From NCBI GenBank assembly GCA_040506195.1, contig JBEVXH010000006.1, positions 222,420 to 286,419 on the forward strand: a stretch of 64,000 nucleotides of DNA, given 5' to 3'. The stretch comes from Thiodiazotropha sp040506195 (lineage in GTDB: Bacteria > Pseudomonadota > Gammaproteobacteria > Chromatiales > Chromatiaceae). Below are positions 26,738 through 35,011 of the stretch, one piece after another (positions within the stretch are counted from its first letter, which is position 1; every line of letters begins with the position of its first letter). Under the pieces are notes generated by a model. It did no database searches. It saw only the letters and a program-made list of their open reading frames with translations, and was not told the origin of the DNA. The position numbers and the translations under genes were made by a program.

Positions 26738-29341
26738 ATGCTCGAAGCCTATCGCCGGCACGTCGAAGAACGCGCCAAACAGGGTATCCCACCGCTGCCG
26801 TTGGACGCGCAGCAGGTAGCCGATCTACTGGAGCTGCTGAAGAACCCAGCCGCCGGCGATGAGGAGACCCTGCTCGATCTCCTCACCAACCGGGTGCCGC
26901 CGGGGGTGGATGATGCCGCCTATGTGAAGGCAGGCTTCCTGGCTGCAGTGGCCAAGGGTGAGGTGGAGAGTCCCCTGGTGGACAAACGGAAGGCGGTGGA
27001 ACTGCTCGGCACCATGCTGGGCGGCTATAACATCCAGCCCCTGGTCGACCTGATGGACGACAGCGAGCTTGGCGGGCTGGCCGCCGAGCAGCTTAAGTTC
27101 ACCCTGCTGATGTTCGACGCCTTCCACGATGTGAAGGAGAAAGCCGATGCCGGAAACGCCAATGCCAAGGCGGTGATGGACTCCTGGGCCGACGCCGAGT
27201 GGTTCAAGCGCAAGCCCGACGTGCCTGCTGAGATCAAGCTGACCGTCTTCAAGGTCACCGGCGAGACCAACACTGATGATTTGTCGCCGGCTCAGGACGC
27301 CTGGTCACGTCCCGATATCCCACTGCACGCCCTGGCTATGCTGAAGAACGAGCGCGAGGGCATCATCCCGGACGACTCGGGCAATGTGGGGCCGATCTCG
27401 ATCCTGGAGTCACTCAAGTCCAAGGGATTGCCCCTGGCCTATGTGGGTGACGTGGTGGGTACCGGTTCCTCGCGCAAGTCGGCCACCAACTCGGTGCTTT
27501 GGCACATGGGTGACGATATCCCCTTCGTACCCAACAAGCGTCAGGGCGGGGTGGTGCTGGGCGGCAAGATCGCCCCCATCTTCTTCAATACGGTCGAGGA
27601 CTCCGGCGCCTTGCCTATCGAGTGTCCGGTGGAGAAGCTCGAGATGGGCGACGTCATCGTGATCAAGCCCTATAAGGGCAGAATCGAGGACGAATCGGGC
27701 GAGCTGCTCTCCGAGTTCGCGCTCAAGACCGAGGTGCTGCTCGATGAGGCGAAGGCCGGTGGCCGTATTCCCCTGATCATCGGTCGCTCGCTGACAGAAC
27801 GGGCCCGCGAGGCCCTGGGCCTGGGGGCAACCGAAGCGTTCCGCCGTCCGGTCGATCCGCAAGACTCGGGCAAAGGCTTTACCCTGGCGCAGAAGATCGT
27901 CGGCAAGGCCTGCGGCGTGGAGGGAATCCGTCCCGGTACCTACTGCGAGCCGCGCATGAGCACCGTCGGCTCCCAGGACACCACAGGTCCCATGACCCGC
28001 GACGAGCTGAAGGAGCTGGCCTGTCTCGGCTTCAGCGCGGACCTGGTGATGCAGTCCTTCTGCCACACCGCAGCCTATCCCAAGCCGGTGGACATCAACA
28101 CCCAGCACACCCTGCCCGGTTTCATCCAGAACCGGGGTGGTGTCTCCCTGCGGCCGGGCGACGGTATTATCCACTCCTGGCTCAACCGTATGCTGCTGCC
28201 CGACCAGGTGGGCACCGGCGGCGACTCCCACACCCGCTTCCCGCTGGGCATCTCATTTCCGGCCGGTTCCGGCCTGGTAGCCTTTGGCGCGGCGCTGGGG
28301 GTGATTCCGCTGGACATGCCCGAGTCGGTGCTGGTGAAGTTCACCGGTGAGATGCAGCCCGGTATCACCCTGCGCGATCTGGTTAACGCCATCCCCTACG
28401 CCGCGCTCCAGCGCGGTCTGTTGACGGTGGAGAAGAAGGGCAAAAAGAACATTTACAATGGCCGTATCCTGGAGATCCAGGGGCTGCCCGACCTGACCGT
28501 GGAGCAGGCTTTCGAGCTCTCCGACGCCTCTGCAGAGCGCTCCGCCGGCGGCTGCACCATTGAACTCTCAAAGGAATCGGTGGCTGAATATCTACGCTCC
28601 AACATCACCATGCTGCGCTGGATGATCGACAATGGTTACGAGGACGCCCGCACCCTGGAACGCCGTGCCCGGGCCATGGAGGAGTGGTTGGAGAACCCGG
28701 CCTTGATGCGCGCCGACGCCGATGCGGAGTATGCCGAGGTGATCGAGATCGACATGTCGCAGATCAAGGAGCCCCTCCTGGCATGCCCCAACGATCCGGA
28801 TGATGTCAAGCCGCTTTCGGAAGTGCAGGGCACCAAGATCGACGAGGTCTTCATCGGTTCCTGCATGACCAATATCGGTCACTTCCGCGCTACCGCCAAG
28901 CTGCTGGAGGCCGCAGGCGAGACCATTCCGACCCGCCTCTGGCTGGCGCCACCCACCAAGATGGACGAGCAGCAACTGATGGAGGAGGGGATCTACAACG
29001 TCTACGCCGGCGCCGGCGCCCGCACCGAGATGCCCGGCTGCTCCCTCTGTATGGGCAACCAGGCGCGCATCGCCGCGGGTTCCACGGCGGTCTCCACCTC
29101 GACACGTAACTTCCCCAATCGTTTGGGTAAAGGAGCGGATGTCTTTCTGAGCTCTGCCGAGCTGGCTGCCGTGTCGGCCATCATGGGCAAGCTGCCGACG
29201 GTGGAAGAGTACATGGCTTACGCCACCAGGATCGATTCCATGGCGCCGGAGATCTACAAGTATCTCAACTTCGACAAGATGTCGGACTATGTGGAGTCGG
29301 CGGGTCGCGGCAAGGAGATCGCGGTCAAGCTGGCTGTCTGA
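26738..29341 (+). CDS. acnB: aconitate hydratase B
   Basis: 867 residues, the normal length for AcnB. It starts MLEAYRRHVEERAKQGIPPLPLDAQQ with the HEAT-like domain, then the swivel domain (DDLSPAQDAWSRPDIPLHA) and catalytic domains. The 4Fe-4S cysteines lie in VFIGSCMTNIGHF and EMPGCSLCMGNQARI. It interconverts citrate and isocitrate; in E. coli AcnB is also an mRNA-binding iron sensor. GAAGCGAGG precedes the ATG. It is transcribed away from the LysR gene. Confidence 0.97.
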   Translation: MLEAYRRHVEERAKQGIPPLPLDAQQVADLLELLKNPAAGDEETLLDLLTNRVPPGVDDAAYVKAGFLAAVAKGEVESPLVDKRKAVELLGTMLGGYNIQPLVDLMDDSELGGLAAEQLKFTLLMFDAFHDVKEKADAGNANAKAVMDSWADAEWFKRKPDVPAEIKLTVFKVTGETNTDDLSPAQDAWSRPDIPLHALAMLKNEREGIIPDDSGNVGPISILESLKSKGLPLAYVGDVVGTGSSRKSATNSVLWHMGDDIPFVPNKRQGGVVLGGKIAPIFFNTVEDSGALPIECPVEKLEMGDVIVIKPYKGRIEDESGELLSEFALKTEVLLDEAKAGGRIPLIIGRSLTERAREALGLGATEAFRRPVDPQDSGKGFTLAQKIVGKACGVEGIRPGTYCEPRMSTVGSQDTTGPMTRDELKELACLGFSADLVMQSFCHTAAYPKPVDINTQHTLPGFIQNRGGVSLRPGDGIIHSWLNRMLLPDQVGTGGDSHTRFPLGISFPAGSGLVAFGAALGVIPLDMPESVLVKFTGEMQPGITLRDLVNAIPYAALQRGLLTVEKKGKKNIYNGRILEIQGLPDLTVEQAFELSDASAERSAGGCTIELSKESVAEYLRSNITMLRWMIDNGYEDARTLERRARAMEEWLENPALMRADADAEYAEVIEIDMSQIKEPLLACPNDPDDVKPLSEVQGTKIDEVFIGSCMTNIGHFRATAKLLEAAGETIPTRLWLAPPTKMDEQQLMEEGIYNVYAGAGARTEMPGCSLCMGNQARIAAGSTAVSTSTRNFPNRLGKGADVFLSSAELAAVSAIMGKLPTVEEYMAYATRIDSMAPEIYKYLNFDKMSDYVESAGRGKEIAVKLAV

Positions 29342-29741
29342 ATACGGCGGGTGTCAGGCGGCCCAGATATGGAGGTCTGCCTGACACATTAGCCTCGTCT
29401 TGCGCTTATCCGTAACCAGCCAAGCATCGATTTCGCAACAAATCCCGCCTGGTATGGGGGATCTCACGAATACGGTTCATGCCGCCAATGACTTGTGTAT
29501 GGCATATGCGGTTATCTTGATAGCGCTGTGGGTGTCGGATTCGAACAGTTTTGATGTTGTTAAAACGATTGTCCACCAGATTAAACATGGCCTGATCATC
29601 TACCAGCAACCTATGTTTGCTGCTCCTTTGTTTGTTGGAGCAGTGGAATTGCAAGGTTGGATATCAATCCACGCTAGTGAAATAATGGTGCTATAACCCT
29701 GCGTTGAAAAAACAGATTACAATCTATTACAGGATCAGATC
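29342..29741. other. acnB-purT intergenic region, possible decayed DNA
   Basis: Overlapping frames exist on both strands at about 29400-29696. The minus one (NRFNNIKTVRIRHPQRYQDNRICHTQVIGG) vaguely resembles an insertion-sequence protein but cannot be assigned. No gene is supported. Confidence 0.4.
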
Positions 29742-30923
29742 ATGACAATAATCGGTACGCCCTTCTCATCTTCCGCAACAAAAATCCTGCTATGCGGCTC
29801 CGGAGAGCTGGGTAAAGAGGTTGTCATTGAATTGCAACGGCTCGGTTGTGAAGTGATTGCCTGTGATCGTTATGACAACGCGCCCGCAATGCAGGTGGCC
29901 GACCGGTCGTACACCTTTTCCATGCTCGATGGCGATGAGTTGCGCCGGGTGATTGAGTTGGAGAGGCCTAATTATATCGTACCTGAAATAGAGGCGATCT
30001 CCACCGACACCCTGGTTGAACTCGAGGCCGAAGGATTCAATGTGATTCCCACGGCAAACGCCGCACGACTAACCATGAACCGCGAAGGTATCCGCCGGCT
30101 TGCGGCGGAAGAGCTGGGTATCGCCACCTCCAACTATCGGTTTGTCGACAACCAAGAGGATTTTTTCAAAGCTGTTGCCGAGATCGGAATACCCTGCGTG
30201 GTAAAGCCCATCATGAGTTCATCAGGCAAGGGCCAGAGCACCATCAAGAGTGATGACGATATAGAGAGAAGCTGGACCTATGCGCAAGAGGGTGGCCGTA
30301 CCGGTGCGGGGCGAGTCATTGTCGAAGGCTTTGTCGATTTCGATTATGAGATCACGCTGCTGACCATTCGTCACATCAACGGCACCAGTTTCTGCAAGCC
30401 TATAGGTCATCGCCAGGAGGATGGAGATTATCAGGAGTCGTGGCAGCCGCAACCGATGAGCGATGCCGCACTGGCTCATGCCAAAGAGATTGCCGAGAAG
30501 GTGACAGGCGCCCTGGGTGGTCGCGGTATCTTCGGCGTCGAGCTGTTCATCAAAGGTGACGAAGTCTACTTCAGCGAGGTATCTCCCCGCCCGCACGATA
30601 CCGGCATGGTGACGATGATCTCCCAGGACCTGTCGCAATTCGCACTGCATACACGTGCGATTCTGGGCTTACCCATCCCTAATATCATGCAACATGGTCC
30701 TTCTGCATCAGCTGTAGTGTTGGTTGAGGGCAACTCTGAAAAGATACGCTTCGGTAACATCGATGTGGCGCTTGAATCTCCGGATACTCAGTTACGCCTG
30801 TTTGGAAAACCGGAGGTGAAAGGCAAACGCCGCATGGGCGTTGCGCTGGCACGCGGAAAGGATATTGAGAATGCCAGAGAAAAGGCTTTTATGGCGGCTT
30901 CCGCCATACACACTGAAGTTTAG
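29742..30923 (+). CDS. purT: formate-dependent phosphoribosylglycinamide formyltransferase
   Basis: 393 residues, the standard PurT length. It shows ILLCGSGELGKEVVIELQRLG at the N-terminus, the ATP-grasp core (PCVVKPIMSSSGKGQSTIKS), GFVDFDYEITLLTIR, and the metal-binding FSEVSPRPHDTGMVTM. The enzyme makes formyl-GAR from GAR, formate and ATP, in the third step of purine synthesis, without a folate donor. It is monocistronic, with a hairpin at 30985-31023. Confidence 0.96.
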   Translation: MTIIGTPFSSSATKILLCGSGELGKEVVIELQRLGCEVIACDRYDNAPAMQVADRSYTFSMLDGDELRRVIELERPNYIVPEIEAISTDTLVELEAEGFNVIPTANAARLTMNREGIRRLAAEELGIATSNYRFVDNQEDFFKAVAEIGIPCVVKPIMSSSGKGQSTIKSDDDIERSWTYAQEGGRTGAGRVIVEGFVDFDYEITLLTIRHINGTSFCKPIGHRQEDGDYQESWQPQPMSDAALAHAKEIAEKVTGALGGRGIFGVELFIKGDEVYFSEVSPRPHDTGMVTMISQDLSQFALHTRAILGLPIPNIMQHGPSASAVVLVEGNSEKIRFGNIDVALESPDTQLRLFGKPEVKGKRRMGVALARGKDIENAREKAFMAASAIHTEV

Positions 30924-30984
30924 GCGTAGCTGCGACTGCCTTGTTGATTGTCGCATCATTTTCTTCCTGCCTCATTCAGTAAGG

Positions 30985-31023
30985 AAACAACCGACTATAT
31001 TCATTGAATAGAGTCGGCTGTTT
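30985..31023 (+). terminator. hairpin terminator after purT
   Basis: AAACAACCGACT and AGTCGGCTGTTT pair with one G-T position; the stem is extended by TATTCA/TGAATA and ends in TTTA. Confidence 0.65.
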
Positions 31024-31111
31024 ACTTGTGGAAAGTATTAAGCCGAAGAGGCATGTGCCGCATTGATCCGAATATGGATATGCTGCTCAAATATTTATCT
31101 GGTCATGTTCA

Positions 31112-31528
31112 TTACATGTCATCACAAATGTGCCCGGCTTTTTCCCGCTCCTCCACTGTCGGAGGCATATGGGGTTGAGGCATGCCGGCCATCATGTCCG
31201 TCATCATTTCACCGCATTTTCGCATCTCTTTCATTTTGGGGTCGTCATACATCTGCTTGCTGTACTTCATGGCGGTGCTCATTGCCTCATCACGCTTGCC
31301 GGCAGCGCATAAGGCCTTTATATCGGCCTCCATTTTTTTGCCTTTGGCCTCGAGTTCATTCAGTTGCGATTGATCGATTTTACTGAAACACTTTTGTGCC
31401 TCTTGAGCCTGCATCATTATCTGTTGCATCTGCTGTTCACTCATGCCGGGTGCGGCATGTGCTGTATGAAACAGCAGTGATAGTGCAGCCAATGTAAATG
31501 TTACCGACTGTTTAGTGTATGAAATCAT
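31112..31528 (-). CDS. methionine-rich periplasmic protein of unknown function
   Basis: 138 residues from the ATG at 31528, preceded by GGAG; a start four codons upstream is less well placed. A signal peptide ends near AHAAPG. The mature part is helical and Met-rich (QIMMQAQ, MKYSKQMYDDPKMKEM, GEMMTDMMAGMPQPHMPP), with three Cys and a His-containing tail (EKAGHICDDM). I do not recognise a family. Clusters of Met with His and Cys are often seen in periplasmic copper or silver handling proteins; this is an inference from composition only. The gene diverges from a MarR regulator. Confidence 0.7.
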   Translation of the reverse strand: MISYTKQSVTFTLAALSLLFHTAHAAPGMSEQQMQQIMMQAQEAQKCFSKIDQSQLNELEAKGKKMEADIKALCAAGKRDEAMSTAMKYSKQMYDDPKMKEMRKCGEMMTDMMAGMPQPHMPPTVEEREKAGHICDDM

Positions 31529-31771
31529 TACATTCTCCATGTAAATATATGGTTGTTTGCATCAATGAAAATACTCTCAGGCGAGTAATCTAACCAGAGA
31601 TATACCGATAATGGAAGCGATGGCTGTAGTGAAAAATTCACTCTAGGTGAGTGGAATGGGGTCTGCGGAAAGTGTTCGGGTTCAGAATACATCAAATGTC
31701 AAAAGGCTATCTGAGGTGCTCTGCAAGTACCCTGACATGTGTCGATGATGAACTCAGAAGAGCAGAAAAAC

Positions 31772-31801
31772 TTGACACCGAAATAATATGTGTATATACA
31801 C
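31772..31801 (+). promoter_or_regulatory. near-consensus promoter with palindromic operator over the -10
   Basis: TTGACA (31772-31777), a 17-base spacer and TATACA (31795-31800). GTGTATATACAC at 31790-31801 is a perfect 12-base palindrome covering the -10, a position suited to autorepression by MarR. Confidence 0.7.
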
Positions 31802-31806
31802 TATAT

Positions 31807-32274
31807 ATGTCGGAGAAAAAGTTAAATTGCGATATTGGAATGTGCCAGGGGATCGGCCAGACATGCGTTATGTTCAATCTGCGCAAGGCTTCCAGAGCTT
31901 TGACCCAGGTATACGATGAGGTCATGAAACCCAGCGGTTTATTGCCGACCCAGTTCACCCTGTTGGTTGTAACGCGGGGCATGGGGCCGGTTGCCATATC
32001 CAGGATGGCGGAGGTATTGGTAATGGATCGCACTACGCTGACACGTAACCTGAAGCCCCTTGAACGGGACGGGCTGGTGACGGTAAAACCCAGCCGGCAC
32101 GACAAGCGGACGCGCGAGGTGAATCTGACAAGGAAAGGGATGAAGCAGCTGGAAATGGCTGTACCCCTATGGCGGGAGGCGCAACAGAGGATAAAAGCAT
32201 CTCTGGGCGGCGAACGGCTTGATCGTTTGCTCGAGGATCTGACAGCTGTTGTGAGTAGTGCTGCAACTACATGA
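31807..32274 (+). CDS. MarR-family transcriptional regulator
   Basis: 155 residues from the ATG at 31807 (MSEKKLNCDIGM); a frame open upstream to 31651 is excluded by the promoter at 31772-31800. The next ATG at 31840 is also possible. The winged helix is clear: LLPTQFTLLVV, GPVAISRMAEVLVMDRTTLTRNLKPLERDGLVTVKPS with the wing RHDKRTREVNLTRKG. Cys at 7, 13 and 19 near the N-terminus could permit thiol sensing. Palindromes over its own promoter and before the downstream SDR gene indicate that it represses both. Confidence 0.88.
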   Translation: MSEKKLNCDIGMCQGIGQTCVMFNLRKASRALTQVYDEVMKPSGLLPTQFTLLVVTRGMGPVAISRMAEVLVMDRTTLTRNLKPLERDGLVTVKPSRHDKRTREVNLTRKGMKQLEMAVPLWREAQQRIKASLGGERLDRLLEDLTAVVSSAATT

Positions 32275-32296
32275 GGAGTTTCTCAAGTTAATTATG

Positions 32297-32310
32297 TGTG
32301 TATATACACA
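32297..32310. promoter_or_regulatory. second MarR-type operator before the SDR gene
   Basis: TGTGTATATACACA, a perfect 14-base palindrome sharing the 12-base core of the site at 31790-31801. It lies 158 bases before the SDR start. Confidence 0.7.
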
Positions 32311-32468
32311 TTATAAGGCAATTCCATGAGCTTGAGTAACGTTCAGCGCGAAAGTGAAATGATCCTGGTATCGCATATCGCAGCAGTTGCTGCATCCGGT
32401 CATTCAGAAAATCATGGATACCCCATGAGGGGGCCTTAATGAAGAAAATTGCAGATTAGACGAGCCAT

Positions 32469-33326
32469 ATGGAGATCAAGTCAATGACTACGAAAGATGA
32501 AAGAAGTGAAAAACGACCAACAGTATTGATTACCGGTGGTTCTAAAGGGATCGGATTTGAATTGGCGAAACAGTTCGCCATGCACGGCTACAATCTCGTG
32601 TTGGCGGCGCGCAGTGAGACCGATCTCAGGCAAGCGGCCGGACAATTGGAAAACGAATATGGGTGTGTTGTTACCATATACCCGTTTGATCTGACCACAG
32701 ACGATAGTTCAACTGAGTTACATCGGCAAGTGATTGACAAGGGTATCCAGGTGGATGTGCTTGTCAACAACGCCGGGATGGGGGATGTGGGTCCCTTTGC
32801 CAAGAGTGATCTCGACCGGCAGCTCAATATGCTCAGGCTGAATATCGTTACACTGACATCGCTCACCAGGCTGTTTCTCCCCGCTATGATTGAACGTGGA
32901 AACGGGCGGGTTCTGAATGTCGCCTCACTGGCCGCCTATTATGCGGGTGGATCAAACTGGGCAAGCTATGTGGCTTCGAAGCACTATGTTCTGGCGTTCA
33001 CCCGCGGTATGGCAAGAGAGCTTGCTGGGACGGGGGTTCAGGTGACAGCCTTATGCCCGGGAGCCACAACGACGTCGTTTGCCGGTCAGGCGGGTGCGAA
33101 CAACATGCCGATCTATCGCTGGATGCCCAGGCTTACGCCGGCAAGGGTGGCGCTCGCCGGATATCGAGCCACCATGGCTGGGCGAACCACATCAGTGCCG
33201 GGGCTGCTCAACAAGGTGTTTGCCGTGCTCGGCGAGTTGCCGCCGCGATCGATTGCACAGTGGGTGTTTGACATTCTCAGCCGAACGCCATCGGCCACGG
33301 CAACAGAAACCAGAAGGGCCTTATGA
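32469..33326 (+). CDS. short-chain dehydrogenase/reductase
   Basis: 285 residues. The N-terminal Rossmann motif is VLITGGSKGIGFELAK (about 20-35), then DVLVNNAGMGDVG and the catalytic YVASK, preceded by a Ser in NVASLAAYYAGGSNWASY. The family is classical SDR, NAD(P)-dependent oxidoreductases acting on hydroxyl or carbonyl groups. The substrate cannot be read. It follows marR and a matching operator, and is followed after 62 bases by a membrane protein gene, so regulator, enzyme and membrane protein probably form one response unit. A start five codons later (MTTKDERS) is possible. Confidence 0.88.
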   Translation: MEIKSMTTKDERSEKRPTVLITGGSKGIGFELAKQFAMHGYNLVLAARSETDLRQAAGQLENEYGCVVTIYPFDLTTDDSSTELHRQVIDKGIQVDVLVNNAGMGDVGPFAKSDLDRQLNMLRLNIVTLTSLTRLFLPAMIERGNGRVLNVASLAAYYAGGSNWASYVASKHYVLAFTRGMARELAGTGVQVTALCPGATTTSFAGQAGANNMPIYRWMPRLTPARVALAGYRATMAGRTTSVPGLLNKVFAVLGELPPRSIAQWVFDILSRTPSATATETRRAL

Positions 33327-33388
33327 TCTATCTGTGGCCTGAGAGCATGGACCTTTCGATCATTTTCCAAGTAGTCAGGTAAATCACT

Positions 33389-34090
33389 ATGCAATTATCC
33401 AGCTTGCCTCTGCTGATTGCCGTTCTTTTTGGATTTCTCTGGTTTCTTGTAAGTAGACTGTATCAGGCTGGGATACTTAACTCGGACCAACGGAATCAGG
33501 TGGCATTACTGATTGGCGTAATTTTGATGTGGGGTATGTTTATCGGTTACCAGTCGGGTGTTGGCCTGTTTGGCAGTGAAGCATTTTATAATCTGATGCC
33601 AGGGTATTGGATGCCCTATGTACCGGTTATTGTCGCGGTGAGCATGATGTTGTTGCTGGCGCCGCTCCGGGATGGCCTGAGAGTACTCGTGGATGAAACA
33701 CCGGTCCATTGGTTGAGCGGGATACATATTCTTCGAATCCTTGCCCTGGGTACCTTGTTGAAGGCTTCGAATGATCTGTTTCCACAGATGTTTGCCTGGT
33801 TTGTGGGTGGTCCGGATCTTCTGTTCGGCGTCTCCGCCATCATCGTGACCCTGTTGGCCCGTTCAGGGCGGCTGAGTGATCGATTTATCCTCTTTTGGCA
33901 TCTTGTCGGTGCGTTTGCAATCGTCTTGCCGGTAGCGGGATTGATGCACCTGTTTATGGTGGAACCCCTGTTTGCCGAGCTGTTCATGTTCCCCATGGTC
34001 ATGGCGCCGGTGTTGATCGTGCCAACACTGGTTTTATTGAATCTGCTGGTAGCCTGGCGGTTCTACGAACAGGGAGCGTTGAAACAGTAA
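33389..34090 (+). CDS. polytopic membrane protein of unknown function
   Basis: 233 residues with about seven transmembrane helices (near 5-25, 38-55, 72-92, 107-123, 135-155, 165-188 and 200-224) and short loops. I do not recognise the family. It is downstream of the MarR-controlled SDR gene and in the same direction. No signal for an independent promoter is evident. Confidence 0.7.
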   Translation: MQLSSLPLLIAVLFGFLWFLVSRLYQAGILNSDQRNQVALLIGVILMWGMFIGYQSGVGLFGSEAFYNLMPGYWMPYVPVIVAVSMMLLLAPLRDGLRVLVDETPVHWLSGIHILRILALGTLLKASNDLFPQMFAWFVGGPDLLFGVSAIIVTLLARSGRLSDRFILFWHLVGAFAIVLPVAGLMHLFMVEPLFAELFMFPMVMAPVLIVPTLVLLNLLVAWRFYEQGALKQ

Positions 34091-34265
34091 CCATACGCCT
34101 GCGGTTTTTTTTGACGTTCTCAATTACAGTTGTGTAATCAATATTCATCAACAGTCACAGCTGATTCTTTTGCCATCCTTGGCTTTAGCGCCCTTAGCAA
34201 AGACATTGCAAGCTATCCCGTCTCAATGGACAACTCAGCGCACGTCTTTGTCGGGATTAGCTATG

Positions 34266-34421
34266 TTATCGGGAATAGTGGGCGGTCAGGACAGTTTTCT
34301 TAATCAGGTTCTGGTGCAGATAAAAACCGACCATTGCCGGTGACGCATCCTGATCAAGGGGTAGCTTATCGGTCTTCAGGGCATACAGGGTGGTGGTTGA
34401 AAGCGCTTGATGGATCTCCAA
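34266..34421 (-). pseudogene. C-terminal fragment of a YbhB/YbcL (Raf kinase inhibitor-like, PEBP) protein
   Basis: The minus-strand reading TLYALKTDKLPLDQDASPAM then VGFYLHQNLIKKTVLTAHYSR ends in a stop at 34266. It matches the conserved end of bacterial YbhB proteins (YALDxDKLDLDxDASxAxVxxxLxxHxLAxAxLxGxYxR). The N-terminal two thirds, including the ligand-binding site, are missing. Confidence 0.6.
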
Positions 34422-34535
34422 TCATGGTGGTGATTAATCCATAATATCTGTATCCGGTTTGATCGTAGCTAAGCCTTGACTGCCGTACTATCCTAAGCAG
34501 ATAGCTGTAGGGATAGCGGCATCCGGAGGAATAGT

Positions 34536-34991
34536 ATGATTCAACTCACTATCAATGGTTCGAAACAAAGCCTCGATATCGATCCGGGAATGCCCCTGCT
34601 GTGGGCATTGCGTGATCATATGGGGCTGACGGGCACCAAGTTCGGTTGCGGGATTGCCCAGTGCGGGAGTTGCACCATCCACCTTGACGGCGAACCGGTA
34701 CGTTCCTGTATCACGCCCGTATCGGAAGCGATGGGTAAAGAGATAACCACGATCGAGGGCTTGAAAAGCCCCGCCGGCAAGGCGGTACAGGCGGCCTGGC
34801 GCGAGCTCGAAGTGGTACAGTGCGGTTACTGCCAGTCGGGCCAGATCATGTCGGCCGCAGCCTTGCTCGAGCGAAAATCGAACCCCACCGACGCCGAAAT
34901 CGATGATGCCATGCAGGGCAATCTCTGCCGTTGTGCGGCCTATGTGCGGATTCGTGCCGCCATCAAGGCGGCCGCTAATAAGTCAGTCTAG
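34536..34991 (+). CDS. iorA: isoquinoline 1-oxidoreductase-type small (2Fe-2S) subunit
   Basis: 151 residues. The plant-type 2Fe-2S motif is GCGIAQCGSCTIHLDGEPVRSC (about 38-59). The second cluster uses CGYCQSGQIM and LCRCAAYVRIRAAI in the helical domain, as in xanthine oxidase-family small subunits. It passes electrons from the molybdenum centre of the downstream large subunit to an acceptor. There is no separate FAD subunit gene, which fits the two-subunit IorAB group. The large subunit starts 20 bases downstream. The actual substrate, an aldehyde or N-heterocycle, is unknown. Confidence 0.85.
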   Translation: MIQLTINGSKQSLDIDPGMPLLWALRDHMGLTGTKFGCGIAQCGSCTIHLDGEPVRSCITPVSEAMGKEITTIEGLKSPAGKAVQAAWRELEVVQCGYCQSGQIMSAAALLERKSNPTDAEIDDAMQGNLCRCAAYVRIRAAIKAAANKSV

Positions 34992-35011
34992 CCTGCCGGG
35001 AGGGAATCGAG

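Noticed and set aside
27410..28231. A 273-residue minus-strand frame inside acnB
   Set aside because: Shadow of the GC-rich acnB coding sequence, without a ribosome binding site or recognisable domain.
29400..29696. Overlapping 98- and 82-residue frames between acnB and purT
   Set aside because: Neither has a ribosome binding site or a family motif I can name; a faint insertion-sequence resemblance on the minus strand is too weak to annotate.
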